DNA from: a virus
Reading direction: 5' to 3' (one strand)
IMG/VR virus record: IMGVR_UViG_3300031840_000464
Span: 1 to 26,277 of that record
Length of the DNA: 26,277 nucleotides
Below are positions 15,108 through 21,173 of the stretch, piece after piece. Position 1 is the first letter of the stretch. Each line of letters begins with the position of its first letter. The position numbers and the translations under genes were made by a program. Below the pieces are notes generated by a model. It was not told the DNA's origin. It did no database searches and saw only the letters and a program-made list of their open reading frames with translations.

Positions 15108-15258
15108 CTATGTGTTCTTTCATTGACTTGAGGCACTGTCCTAAGTACCTCAAATTGTTTCTTTTTTCATTATTATTTTCGCTATCATTAGCGGTGTTAT
15201 ACAAGTGGTTTGCTAAGTCCACTGCGTCCGACATTTGTTCGATTAGTTTAAGAGTCAT
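15061..15258 (-). CDS. Small helical protein (65 aa), unknown
   Basis: A 65-residue, mostly helical, charged protein (LKLIEQMSDAVDLANHLYNT, then a basic-acidic helix with KHMKEHIDD-like character, SMKEHIDDSRERFKD) ending in CRC. It overlaps the start of the helicase gene by 47 bases, more than elsewhere in this operon. That makes the coupling unusual but not impossible. It might act on the helicase, for example as a loader-like partner; this is only a positional guess. Confidence 0.5.
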   Translation of the reverse strand: MTLKLIEQMSDAVDLANHLYNTANDSENNNEKRNNLRYLGQCLKSMKEHIDDSRERFKDTKECRC

Positions 15259-15288
15259 AGAGTTCTATACTATCATAGAGGTCTAATC

Positions 15289-15642
15289 CTATCGATAAAT
15301 ATCGTCAAGTTCTTGTGGTAACTTGTTATCCTCAATGGCTTTAAGTGTCCACATCCAGCACGCTATGTTCCAGAGTACTGCCCCGAAGTGATCTTCGGAC
15401 TCGTCTCCGTCTCTGCACTGCATTAGATGTCGGTACGCCGCATCGCAATACCTAGAGGTAGGAATACCTTTCCTCCAGTTATCTGGACCGTACTTGGTGG
15501 CACCGTCCTCAAAGCGTTTTGCCATAGCCATTATTGCACAAGTAGGGATCATACTCGGTAGACCCTTGCCTTGCATAGAGTCACGAACCGCCCCCGTATC
15601 GAAGGCGGTCCTTGCTCCACTGTCTGGAAGAACAGAACTCAT
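15289..15642 (-). CDS. dATP/dGTP diphosphohydrolase-like protein (MazZ / DUF5664 family)
   Basis: A 117-residue helical protein matching the phage family called dATP/dGTP diphosphohydrolase N-terminal domain (DUF5664). Its signature is clear: FDTGAVRDSMQGKGLPSMIP, then AMAKRFEDGATKYGPDNWRK, GIPTSRYCDAAYRHL, and the acidic DGDESEDHFGAVLWNIACW. Family members of the MazG-like all-alpha superfamily remove pyrophosphate from purine dNTPs. In phages with 2-aminoadenine (Z) DNA a related protein (MazZ) supplies dGMP to PurZ. Neither PurZ nor DatZ is in this window, so general dNTP-pool adjustment is equally likely. It shares one base with the upstream SSB-like gene. Confidence 0.75.
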   Translation of the reverse strand: MSSVLPDSGARTAFDTGAVRDSMQGKGLPSMIPTCAIMAMAKRFEDGATKYGPDNWRKGIPTSRYCDAAYRHLMQCRDGDESEDHFGAVLWNIACWMWTLKAIEDNKLPQELDDIYR

Positions 15643-15878
15643 TAGAACGGAATGTCTTCTGAGCTAGTACTTGCAGTTGCTTTCGCTTCTGAACGAGGTT
15701 TGTTCTCGGACACTGCGATTGAGAAGTACTTACCGGCTTTGTCACTGGTTCGTACCCAAGCGGATAGTTGGTAGTCTTTACCATCTACGTTAATAGGACC
15801 ACGAAAGTCTGGTTGACGTTCGTTTTCCTTTTCATTTTTGAACAGAGCACCTCTGTTATTGTTATCGTAATCAGTCAT
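15642..15878 (-). CDS. Small SSB-like protein with C-terminal DIPF tip
   Basis: A 78-residue protein. Its core (NRGALFKNEKENERQPDFRG, then GKDYQLSAWVRTS and KYFSIAVS) matches small phage proteins of DUF736-like, OB-fold-type beta strands. The extreme C-terminus SSEDIPF copies the acidic tip (D-I-P-F) by which bacterial SSB recruits repair and replication proteins. It lies between the ERF annealing protein and the MazZ-like gene. A single-strand-binding role in phage replication or recombination is therefore likely. The upstream spacer has AATAAAATT just before the ATG and no clear Shine-Dalgarno sequence. Confidence 0.7.
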   Translation of the reverse strand: MTDYDNNNRGALFKNEKENERQPDFRGPINVDGKDYQLSAWVRTSDKAGKYFSIAVSENKPRSEAKATASTSSEDIPF

Positions 15879-15889
15879 AATTTTATTGG

Positions 15890-16354
15890 TTAAAGGATGT
15901 CATCAAAGGCATCAGTCTTTTTTACTGCTGGCTTGCCCTTAGGTTTAGGTTGTGATTTACCGTGGTCATTGGTAGCATCTGGGTCTTTAGTATCGTCAAT
16001 AGCGAACAGACCGTTCAGTGCGTACTTACGAGCGTAAGAACTGGCTGATCCAGTGATCTGTGCTTCGTCCATACCTTTCTTTGTCTCTGCTTCACGAGCA
16101 AAAGCTGTAGTGGATTCGATCTCTCCCTTGTGGGATTCGTGTAAAGTAGCAGTAGCCTTTACGTAGACTCTGCCACCGACTTCAACGATGTCGTCGCTAA
16201 CTGTTAAGTACGCATTGTACTTATTCAATAAAGGCTTTACTGCCTCTAAGATGTCTTCGGCTGATCTGTAACGATAACCGCCGAACTTATTTGTCTGACC
16301 CTTGGGAGCTTTTAGTTCCGCTTGGATTGACTGTAATATTTTTGGTTCACTCAT
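15890..16354 (-). CDS. erf: ERF-family single-strand annealing recombinase
   Basis: A 154-residue protein of the ERF superfamily. The signature blocks are FGGYRYRSAEDILEAVKPLL at residues 24-43 and GSASSYARKYALNGLFAID at 102-120, with ADEAQIT-like context (KKGMDEAQIT) just before. ERF proteins pair complementary single strands for recombination and end circularisation. The C-terminus is a short Lys/Pro linker with an acidic tip (TDAFDDIL), like that of SSB proteins. It overlaps the upstream endonuclease VII-like gene by four bases and is followed by an SSB-like gene, forming a typical phage recombination set. Confidence 0.9.
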   Translation of the reverse strand: MSEPKILQSIQAELKAPKGQTNKFGGYRYRSAEDILEAVKPLLNKYNAYLTVSDDIVEVGGRVYVKATATLHESHKGEIESTTAFAREAETKKGMDEAQITGSASSYARKYALNGLFAIDDTKDPDATNDHGKSQPKPKGKPAVKKTDAFDDIL

Positions 16355-16788
16355 TGCTTTATGTATTCTTTGTATAGGTTAGTGCGATCTTTTGAGTTGT
16401 TACACTCTAGGATTCGCTGTCTATTTATGCCAAGTTTTAGAAGGATGTCAAGTTGAAAATCCTTTTTTAACTTAGAAAATCTTTTGTAAAGTTGTCTGAA
16501 TCCCTCCGGATGTAAAATGTCGGTTGCTTCTTGTTCGAGATAATTAGCCATACATCTCAGTACAAACGGAAGCGAACAGTTCTTTGCATCCTTTGATAAA
16601 CGCTTGTGTGCGTTCTCTATTCTACCAAGGAAGGCATTACCCTCGGAGGACACAACGCCACGAACCATACCGTTATTATGGCAGTGATCCACGACCCAGT
16701 TCTTAGTCTTGTAATAAAGTAAAGGACAGAACTTTGGTTCGTTTTCTTTTCTCCAATCTGCGAGTTTATTCTGGGGTAAGTACTTCAT
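16351..16788 (-). CDS. Endonuclease VII-like HNH (beta-beta-alpha) nuclease
   Basis: A 145-residue protein with the recombination endonuclease VII core near residues 19-60: KFCPLLYYKTKNWVVDHCHN, then MVRGVVSSEGNAFLGRIENA. The catalytic His lies in DHCH (34-37) and the Asn in EGNAFLG (51). T4 endonuclease VII has four zinc-binding Cys around this core; here only isolated Cys remain (21 and 36) and the second CxxC is replaced by SSEG, so the fold seems to do without the structural zinc. It probably cuts branched DNA, aiding packaging and recombination. The gene touches the HNH gene upstream by one base and ERF downstream by four. Confidence 0.75.
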   Translation of the reverse strand: MKYLPQNKLADWRKENEPKFCPLLYYKTKNWVVDHCHNNGMVRGVVSSEGNAFLGRIENAHKRLSKDAKNCSLPFVLRCMANYLEQEATDILHPEGFRQLYKRFSKLKKDFQLDILLKLGINRQRILECNNSKDRTNLYKEYIKQ

Positions 16789-17150
16789 TAGTAATCGTCT
16801 GTAAGTCTATGACAGTTAGCACAAAGTAATTCACACTTGTGCAGTTCTTCTCTTAATAAATTAAATGCAGTACGAAGATTGGATATTGTATCTCTCTTTG
16901 TACTTGGATCAATGTGGTGGCAATCGAACTGTCTGGATTCACCCTCGAATCCACATCTGTTGCACTTCCATCCGCCGAAATGATCTTCAATAATCTTTCT
17001 GTATCTGATCGCTTGTGCTTTGTTTTCGCACTTCCTACAAGTAGGCTTGTACTTTTTTTCTCCTTTAGTGGTTCGACCATTGGAGTAAAATTTATCTATT
17101 GGTAGATCCTCTGAGCAGTCAACGCATATTTTAGTTTTCGTTTCATTCAT
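16788..17150 (-). CDS. HNH endonuclease with zinc-ribbon
   Basis: A 120-residue protein. The N-terminus is a zinc-ribbon (C9-C12 and C38-C41: CVDCSEDLP, then CRKC). The C-terminus is an HNH domain: CNRCG at 63-67, DCHHIDP at 76-82 with the catalytic His pair, and a CELLCANCHR end at 106-115. HNH nucleases of this size occur in phages as packaging nickases, restriction-like or homing enzymes. No intron-like boundary was seen around it, so a free-standing homing nuclease or a recombination nuclease are both possible. It overlaps genes at both ends by a few bases. Confidence 0.85.
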   Translation of the reverse strand: MNETKTKICVDCSEDLPIDKFYSNGRTTKGEKKYKPTCRKCENKAQAIRYRKIIEDHFGGWKCNRCGFEGESRQFDCHHIDPSTKRDTISNLRTAFNLLREELHKCELLCANCHRLTDDY

Positions 17151-17301
17151 CTTTTATTTGTTGTACGGATATAATCTTTACGTTCTGTTTCTTTTTAAAA
17201 AAATTCCTTGCGGTCTTTTCGTCCCTTGCCCACTTGTGGCTGACTCCCTTGTAGTCTGGGTTCATATCGGTGTGACCGTAAACTATCTCATATTTGTTCA
17301 T
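17143..17301 (-). CDS. Small protein (52 aa), unknown
   Basis: A 52-codon frame from ATG 17301 to TGA 17145-17143. It overlaps the upstream gene by 14 bases and the HNH start by eight, as GATGAATGA. The product reads MNKYEIVYGHTDMNPDYKG, then a basic helix with KHKWARDEK-like character (SHKWARDEKTARNFFKKK) and a strand VKIISVQQI. The shape resembles small phage proteins with one strand, one helix and one strand. No family was recognised. It fills an otherwise empty 137-base gap. Confidence 0.65.
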   Translation of the reverse strand: MNKYEIVYGHTDMNPDYKGVSHKWARDEKTARNFFKKKQNVKIISVQQIKDE

Positions 17302-17545
17302 TGCTGTAAAGTACTATGAATCCTTGACCGGCGTTTACCCCGATTACATTGTAATCAATCCATTCGATTGCTTCCTCTTCTGTCATCTCGCTATCTGTCA
17401 TAAAGCACTCAATCATTCGGTCGTAGTCATAGACGTAGTAACCATCGTGACTGGTGCCAACAATAGCGTAATCGAGTCCGTCAAATTGTATAGCGTCCTC
17501 GGCGTGAATTAGTTCTTCGTAGTATTCTAAGTTTGGATTCTCCAT
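17288..17545 (-). CDS. Small acidic conserved-type phage protein
   Basis: An 85-residue acidic protein with strands FDGLDYAIVGTSHDG and YYVYDYDRMIECFM, then a helix MTEEEAIEWIDYNVIG and a final strand GFIVLY. The block 'D..MTEEEAIEWIDYN' is common in small phage proteins of unknown function. The start is preceded by an A-rich stretch without Shine-Dalgarno signal. It follows the RecB-like gene with one base between them. Confidence 0.75.
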   Translation of the reverse strand: MENPNLEYYEELIHAEDAIQFDGLDYAIVGTSHDGYYVYDYDRMIECFMTDSEMTEEEAIEWIDYNVIGVNAGQGFIVLYSNEQI

Positions 17546-17546
17546 A

Positions 17547-18293
17547 TTATTTTTTTATTTTAATCATACGTTCTTGCCAGTACACCTTAGCGGCGAGCTT
17601 AGCACATTCTAAATAGTGGTCGAACTCTGGTTGAGTCCAGACCTTATGATAATGGTTGGCAGTGTTAGTACAGATGCATACTGATCTGATTTCGGGGTAG
17701 TAATCTAACTTCAACTTCTTAGCGAGCATTACGCTCTCTATTGCTAGTTGTTTACAGTCCTTCCCATAAAATTTTCCTTTGCCATCACAGCTTCGGCACT
17801 TGTAGTCCGCCATAAAAACCTTACCGTCCTTGACCCCAATGAAGTCAATACTTCCGGCGATCTTGAATCGGCGATCTGATACAACGTACTCGCAGTCAAC
17901 GACTTCCACATTGTTCTCATTCACCCAGTCAATGAAAGGTTTCGCCCAATCATCGTAAGCAGTTGCTTCTCCCTCTCCGTCCAGTAACCATTCCTCTATG
18001 CGTTTGTGGATTGCAGTCCCGAACTCAGATGATGGTATCAGTTCTCCAGTAAAAGGATGCTCCCGAAATCCGTACACCCATTCCTTTAGAATGGAGTAAT
18101 GTACATCTTGGTGTTCCCTTGCTAGTTCTACTAGCTTGCGTGGAGTATAAATACTATCCAAGAAATCGTCTTTAACGATTCCGAGTACAGTAGTAACGGA
18201 AGGATATGACTTGCCCTTTTTGCGAGCTTGAGCTGGTGTAGTTACATCAGCTAAGAACACTGGTTTGTTCGATGAAGAGTAGAAGTGAGCCAT
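17547..18293 (-). CDS. RecB/Cas4-like PD-(D/E)XK exonuclease
   Basis: A 248-residue nuclease. Motifs in order: GTAIHKRIEEWL at 92-103 (His96), AGSIDFIGVKDGKVF at 146-160 (Asp150), ADYKCR at 162-167 (Asp163, Lys165) and a helix with KDCKQLAIES at 178-187 (Gln182). This is the catalytic set of RecB-family exonucleases as found in lambda-exo-like, Cas4 and PDDEXK_1 proteins. No Cas4-type Fe-S Cys cluster is evident. Together with the ERF protein it forms an exonuclease/annealase pair: it would make 3' single strands for ERF to anneal. Its start overlaps the upstream microprotein stop by one base. Confidence 0.85.
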   Translation of the reverse strand: MAHFYSSSNKPVFLADVTTPAQARKKGKSYPSVTTVLGIVKDDFLDSIYTPRKLVELAREHQDVHYSILKEWVYGFREHPFTGELIPSSEFGTAIHKRIEEWLLDGEGEATAYDDWAKPFIDWVNENNVEVVDCEYVVSDRRFKIAGSIDFIGVKDGKVFMADYKCRSCDGKGKFYGKDCKQLAIESVMLAKKLKLDYYPEIRSVCICTNTANHYHKVWTQPEFDHYLECAKLAAKVYWQERMIKIKK

Positions 18294-18403
18294 TACTTTT
18301 TCTTAGTGGACTTCTTTCTAGTTTTACTCCAATCGATCTGATTGTAGTTTTCATCGTAGGCTTTCTGATTGTAGCCCTTCTTTGGTTCCATACCTTTACC
18401 CAT
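18293..18403 (-). CDS. Basic microprotein (36 aa)
   Basis: A 36-codon frame from ATG 18403 to TAA 18295-18293, sharing one base with the nuclease start and eight with the upstream gene. It begins MGKGMEPKKGYNQKAYDEN and ends in a Lys-rich tail. The fit between neighbours, with coupled stop and start, is the main support. Function unknown; binding of nucleic acid is plausible from the charge. Confidence 0.6.
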   Translation of the reverse strand: MGKGMEPKKGYNQKAYDENYNQIDWSKTRKKSTKKK

Positions 18404-18608
18404 TTTTAAATAGATTAGCGTCAGTCGGCGAAGAAATCAAACCCATAAGTTTGCACTTGTATACTGACTCCTTGCCTTCTTTTATAATCTTTTTCCTTTC
18501 TGCTTCTATGCTTTCTGGTTTATTCTCTTGTACTTTCTGATAGATTTCTTCAAATCTGTCAAGCAATCTTGTGCTAATTTTTTCGCTATGATCTTCTATT
18601 TCTATCAT
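18396..18608 (-). CDS. Small helical protein (70 aa), unknown
   Basis: A 70-residue charged helical protein (EKISTRLLDRFEEIYQKVQE, then IEAERKKIIKEGKES) with a short C-terminal loop containing one Cys (YKCKLMG). Overlaps the genes on both sides by four to eight bases. No family was recognised. Confidence 0.65.
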   Translation of the reverse strand: MIEIEDHSEKISTRLLDRFEEIYQKVQENKPESIEAERKKIIKEGKESVYKCKLMGLISSPTDANLFKNG

Positions 18609-18973
18609 AGCTCCTCCATATCCATAATGGGTTCAATAACATCTCGGATCGCAGTTCTTGCATCGTAGTATGTCATCTGACAAAGAACAAGGTTGCCCTT
18701 CATTGCTTCAATGAGTACAGTCTCGTGCGTTTCTTCGTCCTTGATGTAGTTCATATTGATTCCGTTCTTAGCCATATATTCCAAGATGTCATCAGCTGAC
18801 CTCGGCGGAAGTGGACTTGGGATTCTTTCGCAGTAGTAATCTCCTTGGACTAAGTCTCCAACAAACTTGTTGTCGAGCGATCCTAGACTGTTACGGACTA
18901 GGACGATTTCATCTTGACCCATAGTATCGGCGATACCTTCTGGGTAAGTGTAGAATGTAACTGTATTACTCAT
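18605..18973 (-). CDS. Protein of unknown function (122 aa)
   Basis: A 122-residue acidic protein. It starts with a strand (MSNTVTFYTYPEGIADTMG), has a middle with DEIVLVRNSLGSLDNKFVGD, and ends in a helix containing MTYYDARTAIRDVIEPIMDM. A Pro-rich turn (ERIPSPLPPRSADD) separates the halves. There is no signal peptide, membrane helix or enzyme motif. It overlaps the gene upstream by eight bases and the one downstream by four. Confidence 0.7.
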   Translation of the reverse strand: MSNTVTFYTYPEGIADTMGQDEIVLVRNSLGSLDNKFVGDLVQGDYYCERIPSPLPPRSADDILEYMAKNGINMNYIKDEETHETVLIEAMKGNLVLCQMTYYDARTAIRDVIEPIMDMEEL

Positions 18974-19211
18974 CGTTATAAATTCCGTGGACTTCTTGTG
19001 CTTGTTTAATTACAGACTGCGACCATTCGCATTCAAACAGTCCTTGTCGCTGGTCTTCTTGCTGACCTTTGACCATTGATACGATTACAGCATCTACGAC
19101 TTGCTCTAAGTCTTGCGTGAATCGTGGTGAAAAACGCACTTTATGTGGTGCGTAGTGTTGGGCAACTTCTAATGCCCTTATTTTTACATTTTGTTTATTT
19201 AAGTAACTCAT
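18966..19211 (-). CDS. Small protein (81 aa), possible DNA-associated helix pair
   Basis: An 81-residue protein starting MSYLNKQNVKIRALEVAQHY. Its middle (KVRFSPRFTQDLEQVVDAVI) resembles a short phage motif in which a basic RFS.RF turn precedes a helix. Such proteins are common near phage replication genes but have no known function. It overlaps the lysozyme-like gene upstream by 17 bases. Confidence 0.6.
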   Translation of the reverse strand: MSYLNKQNVKIRALEVAQHYAPHKVRFSPRFTQDLEQVVDAVIVSMVKGQQEDQRQGLFECEWSQSVIKQAQEVHGIYNDE

Positions 19212-19596
19212 AGTTTTTTATGTTTCCAAGTAAGAATTGAACTTTCTCCCAGTAGTTGTCAAGGTTATTCACAACCCTTGGGTCTGTCTTCTTCCAAGCT
19301 AATGCTCCACCGTTCCAAATCTTGGCGTAGATTTCGGCGGTTGGTTTGCTTCCAGTTTGTTTCTCGTAGTGTTCTCCCCAGTGCTTGAGGTACAATGCAC
19401 ATATGTTTACTGATTTCTTTTTATCAAAGCGATCATCGAGTGTATAATCACGATCGTAAAAGTAATTAACATCTTTAATTACTGCTGGTGTTATCTGTAA
19501 GTAGCCGACTGCATTCCCATCGTCCCCTATTGCTAGGGGATTTAAGGAACTCTCGACTATCGCTAGTGCTAGTATGAAGTGATTAAGGGTAATCAT
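19195..19596 (-). CDS. Lytic transglycosylase/lysozyme-like muralytic enzyme (endolysin candidate)
   Basis: A 133-residue protein with the SLT-type goose-lysozyme-like fold. The catalytic Glu15 lies in ALAIVESSLNPLA, followed by DDGNAVGYLQITPAVIKDV (the GYLQI block) and, near residue 92, AKIWNGGALAWKK. Enzymes of this fold cleave the glycan strand of peptidoglycan. The first 12 residues are hydrophobic but are part of the first catalytic helix rather than an obvious signal peptide, so exit would need the holin. It sits in the leftward early block about 18 kb from the holin-like gene, an unusual split of lysis functions. A role in entry rather than lysis cannot be excluded. Confidence 0.8.
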   Translation of the reverse strand: MITLNHFILALAIVESSLNPLAIGDDGNAVGYLQITPAVIKDVNYFYDRDYTLDDRFDKKKSVNICALYLKHWGEHYEKQTGSKPTAEIYAKIWNGGALAWKKTDPRVVNNLDNYWEKVQFLLGNIKNYELLK

Positions 19597-19599
19597 AAT

Positions 19600-19827
19600 T
19601 TATTCCTCATCAAAGTGGTAGTATAGTGCGTTGTTAATTGACATCAAAATATCTCTGTCTGTCGGCAAGCCCTCATCGGATGGCTCTTGATTGGTTACAT
19701 CAATGACGAGATCAAGAAGCTCTCCGTCTGACATTACTGGTTCTCCATCAGAGTGTTCTCTGGTTCCGCCATCTGCTAGATAGTCGGCGTATTTGTTTAG
19801 TGTTTCTATTGGTTTTGGTATGTTCAT
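19600..19827 (-). CDS. Small acidic protein (75 aa), unknown
   Basis: A 75-residue, strongly acidic protein (KYADYLADGGTREHSDGEPV, then DGELLDLVIDVTNQEPSDEG). The negative charge is like that of DNA mimics or inhibitor proteins, but this is only a possibility. It stops three bases before the muralytic-enzyme start, with TAAATT just ahead of that ATG. Confidence 0.65.
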   Translation of the reverse strand: MNIPKPIETLNKYADYLADGGTREHSDGEPVMSDGELLDLVIDVTNQEPSDEGLPTDRDILMSINNALYYHFDEE

Positions 19828-19832
19828 AATTT

Positions 19833-20207
19833 TTATCTTTCGGTATTAAAGTATGTTCGCTCTGCTTCGACATCTGCATCGTAGTCACTGCTATCATCGT
19901 ACTCATCATAAAGTAAGCTCTTGATATTGGACTCGCCAATGTCTCCGAAGTCTTGTTTAAAATGCTTACATCTGTGTTCCAGTTTCGGCAAGATCATTCT
20001 GACATCTGTTGTCATTTGTTCTAGTAAAGACTCAGCTTGAGTACATCTAATCATTACGCACTCTAGGATTAACTGAATCTTGGTTTTCTTTTCTTCGTCT
20101 CTTTCAAGGTAATCCTCGAAAGCTTCGTGGAAGTTGTGGTAGTAATGCCTCTGAGATAAACAGAGGTTGACCCACTTTCTGAATGTTTTGATTTCTTCTT
20201 TTGTCAT
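19833..20207 (-). CDS. Helical protein of unknown function (124 aa), first gene behind a leftward promoter
   Basis: A 124-residue protein, helical and charged (FRKWVNLCLSQRHYYHNFHE, then AFEDYLERDEEKKTKIQLIL) with several Cys and a very acidic C-terminal part (EYDDSSDYDADVEAE). The ATG lies about 12 bases after a candidate -10, so the transcript would have a very short leader. It heads the leftward group that ends at the terminator near 12300. No family was recognised. Confidence 0.7.
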   Translation of the reverse strand: MTKEEIKTFRKWVNLCLSQRHYYHNFHEAFEDYLERDEEKKTKIQLILECVMIRCTQAESLLEQMTTDVRMILPKLEHRCKHFKQDFGDIGESNIKSLLYDEYDDSSDYDADVEAERTYFNTER

Positions 20208-20218
20208 AATTTATTTCG

Positions 20219-20247
20219 TTGATAGTTAATTAGTTAAGGTCTGTCAA
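20219..20247 (-). promoter_or_regulatory. Leftward sigma70-type promoter
   Basis: On the minus strand TTGACA (plus 20247-20242) is followed after 17 bases by TATCAA (plus 20224-20219), four of six to the -10 consensus. It stands back to back with the rightward promoter at 20260-20288, 12 bases away, and points at the gene starting at 20207. Confidence 0.5.
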
Positions 20248-20259
20248 AGTATTTTGTGC

Positions 20260-20288
20260 TTGACATATAATTTATACTTTGGTATAAT
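20260..20288 (+). promoter_or_regulatory. Perfect consensus rightward sigma70 promoter
   Basis: TTGACA at 20260-20265 and TATAAT at 20283-20288 are separated by exactly 17 bases, the ideal housekeeping promoter. All genes around it are on the other strand, and the downstream DNA holds no coding frame of note, so its product is probably an RNA. Transcription would begin near 20295. Confidence 0.85.
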
Positions 20289-20294
20289 TGAAAG

Positions 20295-20423
20295 TGTAAA
20301 GTCCTCTCGAAGAGAAAGTGCAATCCAGCAAAGCCGAAGGTGCCTTGAAATGTCGGCGTGCGAGTTGTGGCGAAGTAGCTGGACTTGTCTCGATGGATTG
20401 CTCCTCGAATGCCTTCTCTTTTA
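20295..20423 (+). ncRNA. Putative structured RNA gene
   Basis: This stretch begins just after the consensus promoter. Its ends pair: AAGAGAA (20310-20316) with TTCTCTT (20414-20420), and inside that GCAATCCA (20320-20327) with TGGATTGC (20394-20401), eight perfect pairs. A further hairpin is GCCGA (20333-20337) with TCGGC (20353-20357). A competing helix, TCCAGC (20324-20329) with GCTGGA (20378-20383), would exclude part of the second stem, so two folds are possible. The closing stem is followed by TTTT (20419-20422), a possible end. No known RNA family was recognised. The 327-base interval 20208-20534 otherwise holds no gene; a minus-strand frame over it has no start signal and no protein character. 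Confidence 0.6.
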
Positions 20424-20534
20424 AGGATAGGTGTATCTACTGATCTAGATGTGATCATATCCCAAGTGATATAAAACATAGGAGTAGATAAAAGGCGAAG
20501 CTATACAACAAGAAGTATTTGATGAATGTAATCA

Positions 20535-20744
20535 TTATATATCAATAGTATCTTCGTTGTATCTTGTGATCTCTCCGTCCTCGTGGTAGTGAATGACAAT
20601 AGGTTTCACTCTTGTCCTACGCTCGTACTCATTGGCGAGTTCTTCCATCATTCGGCGATGGTCTAACTCGTTGTACATCTCTGTCATAATCTCGTGGTAC
20701 TCTCGCTCTGAGACACCAGCTTTCTGTGCTTGTTCTAGACTCAT
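20535..20744 (-). CDS. Small helical protein (69 aa), unknown
   Basis: A 69-residue protein: a helical N-terminal part (AQKAGVSEREYHEIMTEMYN, then RRMMEELANEYERRTRV) and a short C-terminal strand pair (VIHYHEDGEITRYN). It starts three bases after the stop of the upstream gene (TAAACTATG). The RNA gene at 20295-20423 lies beyond its stop. No family was recognised. Confidence 0.7.
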   Translation of the reverse strand: MSLEQAQKAGVSEREYHEIMTEMYNELDHRRMMEELANEYERRTRVKPIVIHYHEDGEITRYNEDTIDI

Positions 20745-20747
20745 AGT

Positions 20748-20909
20748 TTATTCTTGGTTGTGTAATTCTATTTTTATTTCTTCGTCAGTTAAATACAATC
20801 CGTAGTCATTGAAAAAATGTTCTTTGATTTTCTGAATTGCTTTCTCTTCATTCTCGGCTTCTCCGACTTCGGAAAAGGTAAGTGATATTTCGGCGTGATA
20901 GTCTTTCAT
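20748..20909 (-). CDS. Small protein (53 aa), unknown
   Basis: A 53-residue protein: a strand MKDYHAEISLTFSEVGE, a helix ENEEKAIQKIKEHFF, then a short strand ending in HNQE. This strand-helix-strand shape (with AIQKIKE) is typical of small phage proteins of unknown function. Its stop is followed after three bases by the next ATG. The start is preceded by an A/T-rich segment with no Shine-Dalgarno signal. Confidence 0.7.
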   Translation of the reverse strand: MKDYHAEISLTFSEVGEAENEEKAIQKIKEHFFNDYGLYLTDEEIKIELHNQE

Positions 20910-20911
20910 AT

Positions 20912-20995
20912 TTATTTTAATATATGTTTATATCTAGAAATGATTTCATTCATTTCTTTTTTAGAGTATTTTATTTTTCCATTTTTGTATTTCAT
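20912..20995 (-). CDS. Microprotein (27 aa), tentative
   Basis: A 27-codon frame from ATG 20995 to TAA 20914-20912, two bases after the preceding stop and two before the next start. The product is basic (MKYKNGKIKYSKKEMNEIIS). It fills an otherwise empty 88-base gap and shares the junction style of its neighbours. Support is only positional. Confidence 0.4.
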   Translation of the reverse strand: MKYKNGKIKYSKKEMNEIISRYKHILK

Positions 20996-20997
20996 AT

Positions 20998-21159
20998 TTA
21001 TTCATTTATATCCGTTTTGTAGAAAACGATCTTTCCATCGTTCTCAGCTATGTTAGGGTCTTTGAGTTCATCTTCTGTTAAGCAGTCAACGAACGCCCAG
21101 TTTGTGTGACCGTACTCGTCTTCACAAAGTCGGTCTATGTATTCAGTTAAGTCTGTCAT
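20998..21159 (-). CDS. Small protein (53 aa), unknown
   Basis: A 53-residue acidic protein (MTDLTEYIDRLCEDEYG, then WAFVDCLTEDELKD). It has one helix-rich half and one short strand, and two Cys. The ATG is preceded by GAATAAATT, a spacer seen before several genes of this block. No family was recognised. Confidence 0.65.
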   Translation of the reverse strand: MTDLTEYIDRLCEDEYGHTNWAFVDCLTEDELKDPNIAENDGKIVFYKTDINE

Positions 21160-21173
21160 AATTTATTCTTTGG

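Noticed and set aside
16788-17150. HNH gene as part of a group I intron
   Set aside because: The neighbouring genes are complete and overlap it by a few bases, leaving no room for an intron.
20234-20479. Minus-strand frame over the putative RNA gene
   Set aside because: No ribosome-binding signal, no protein-like composition, and the perfect promoter points the other way.
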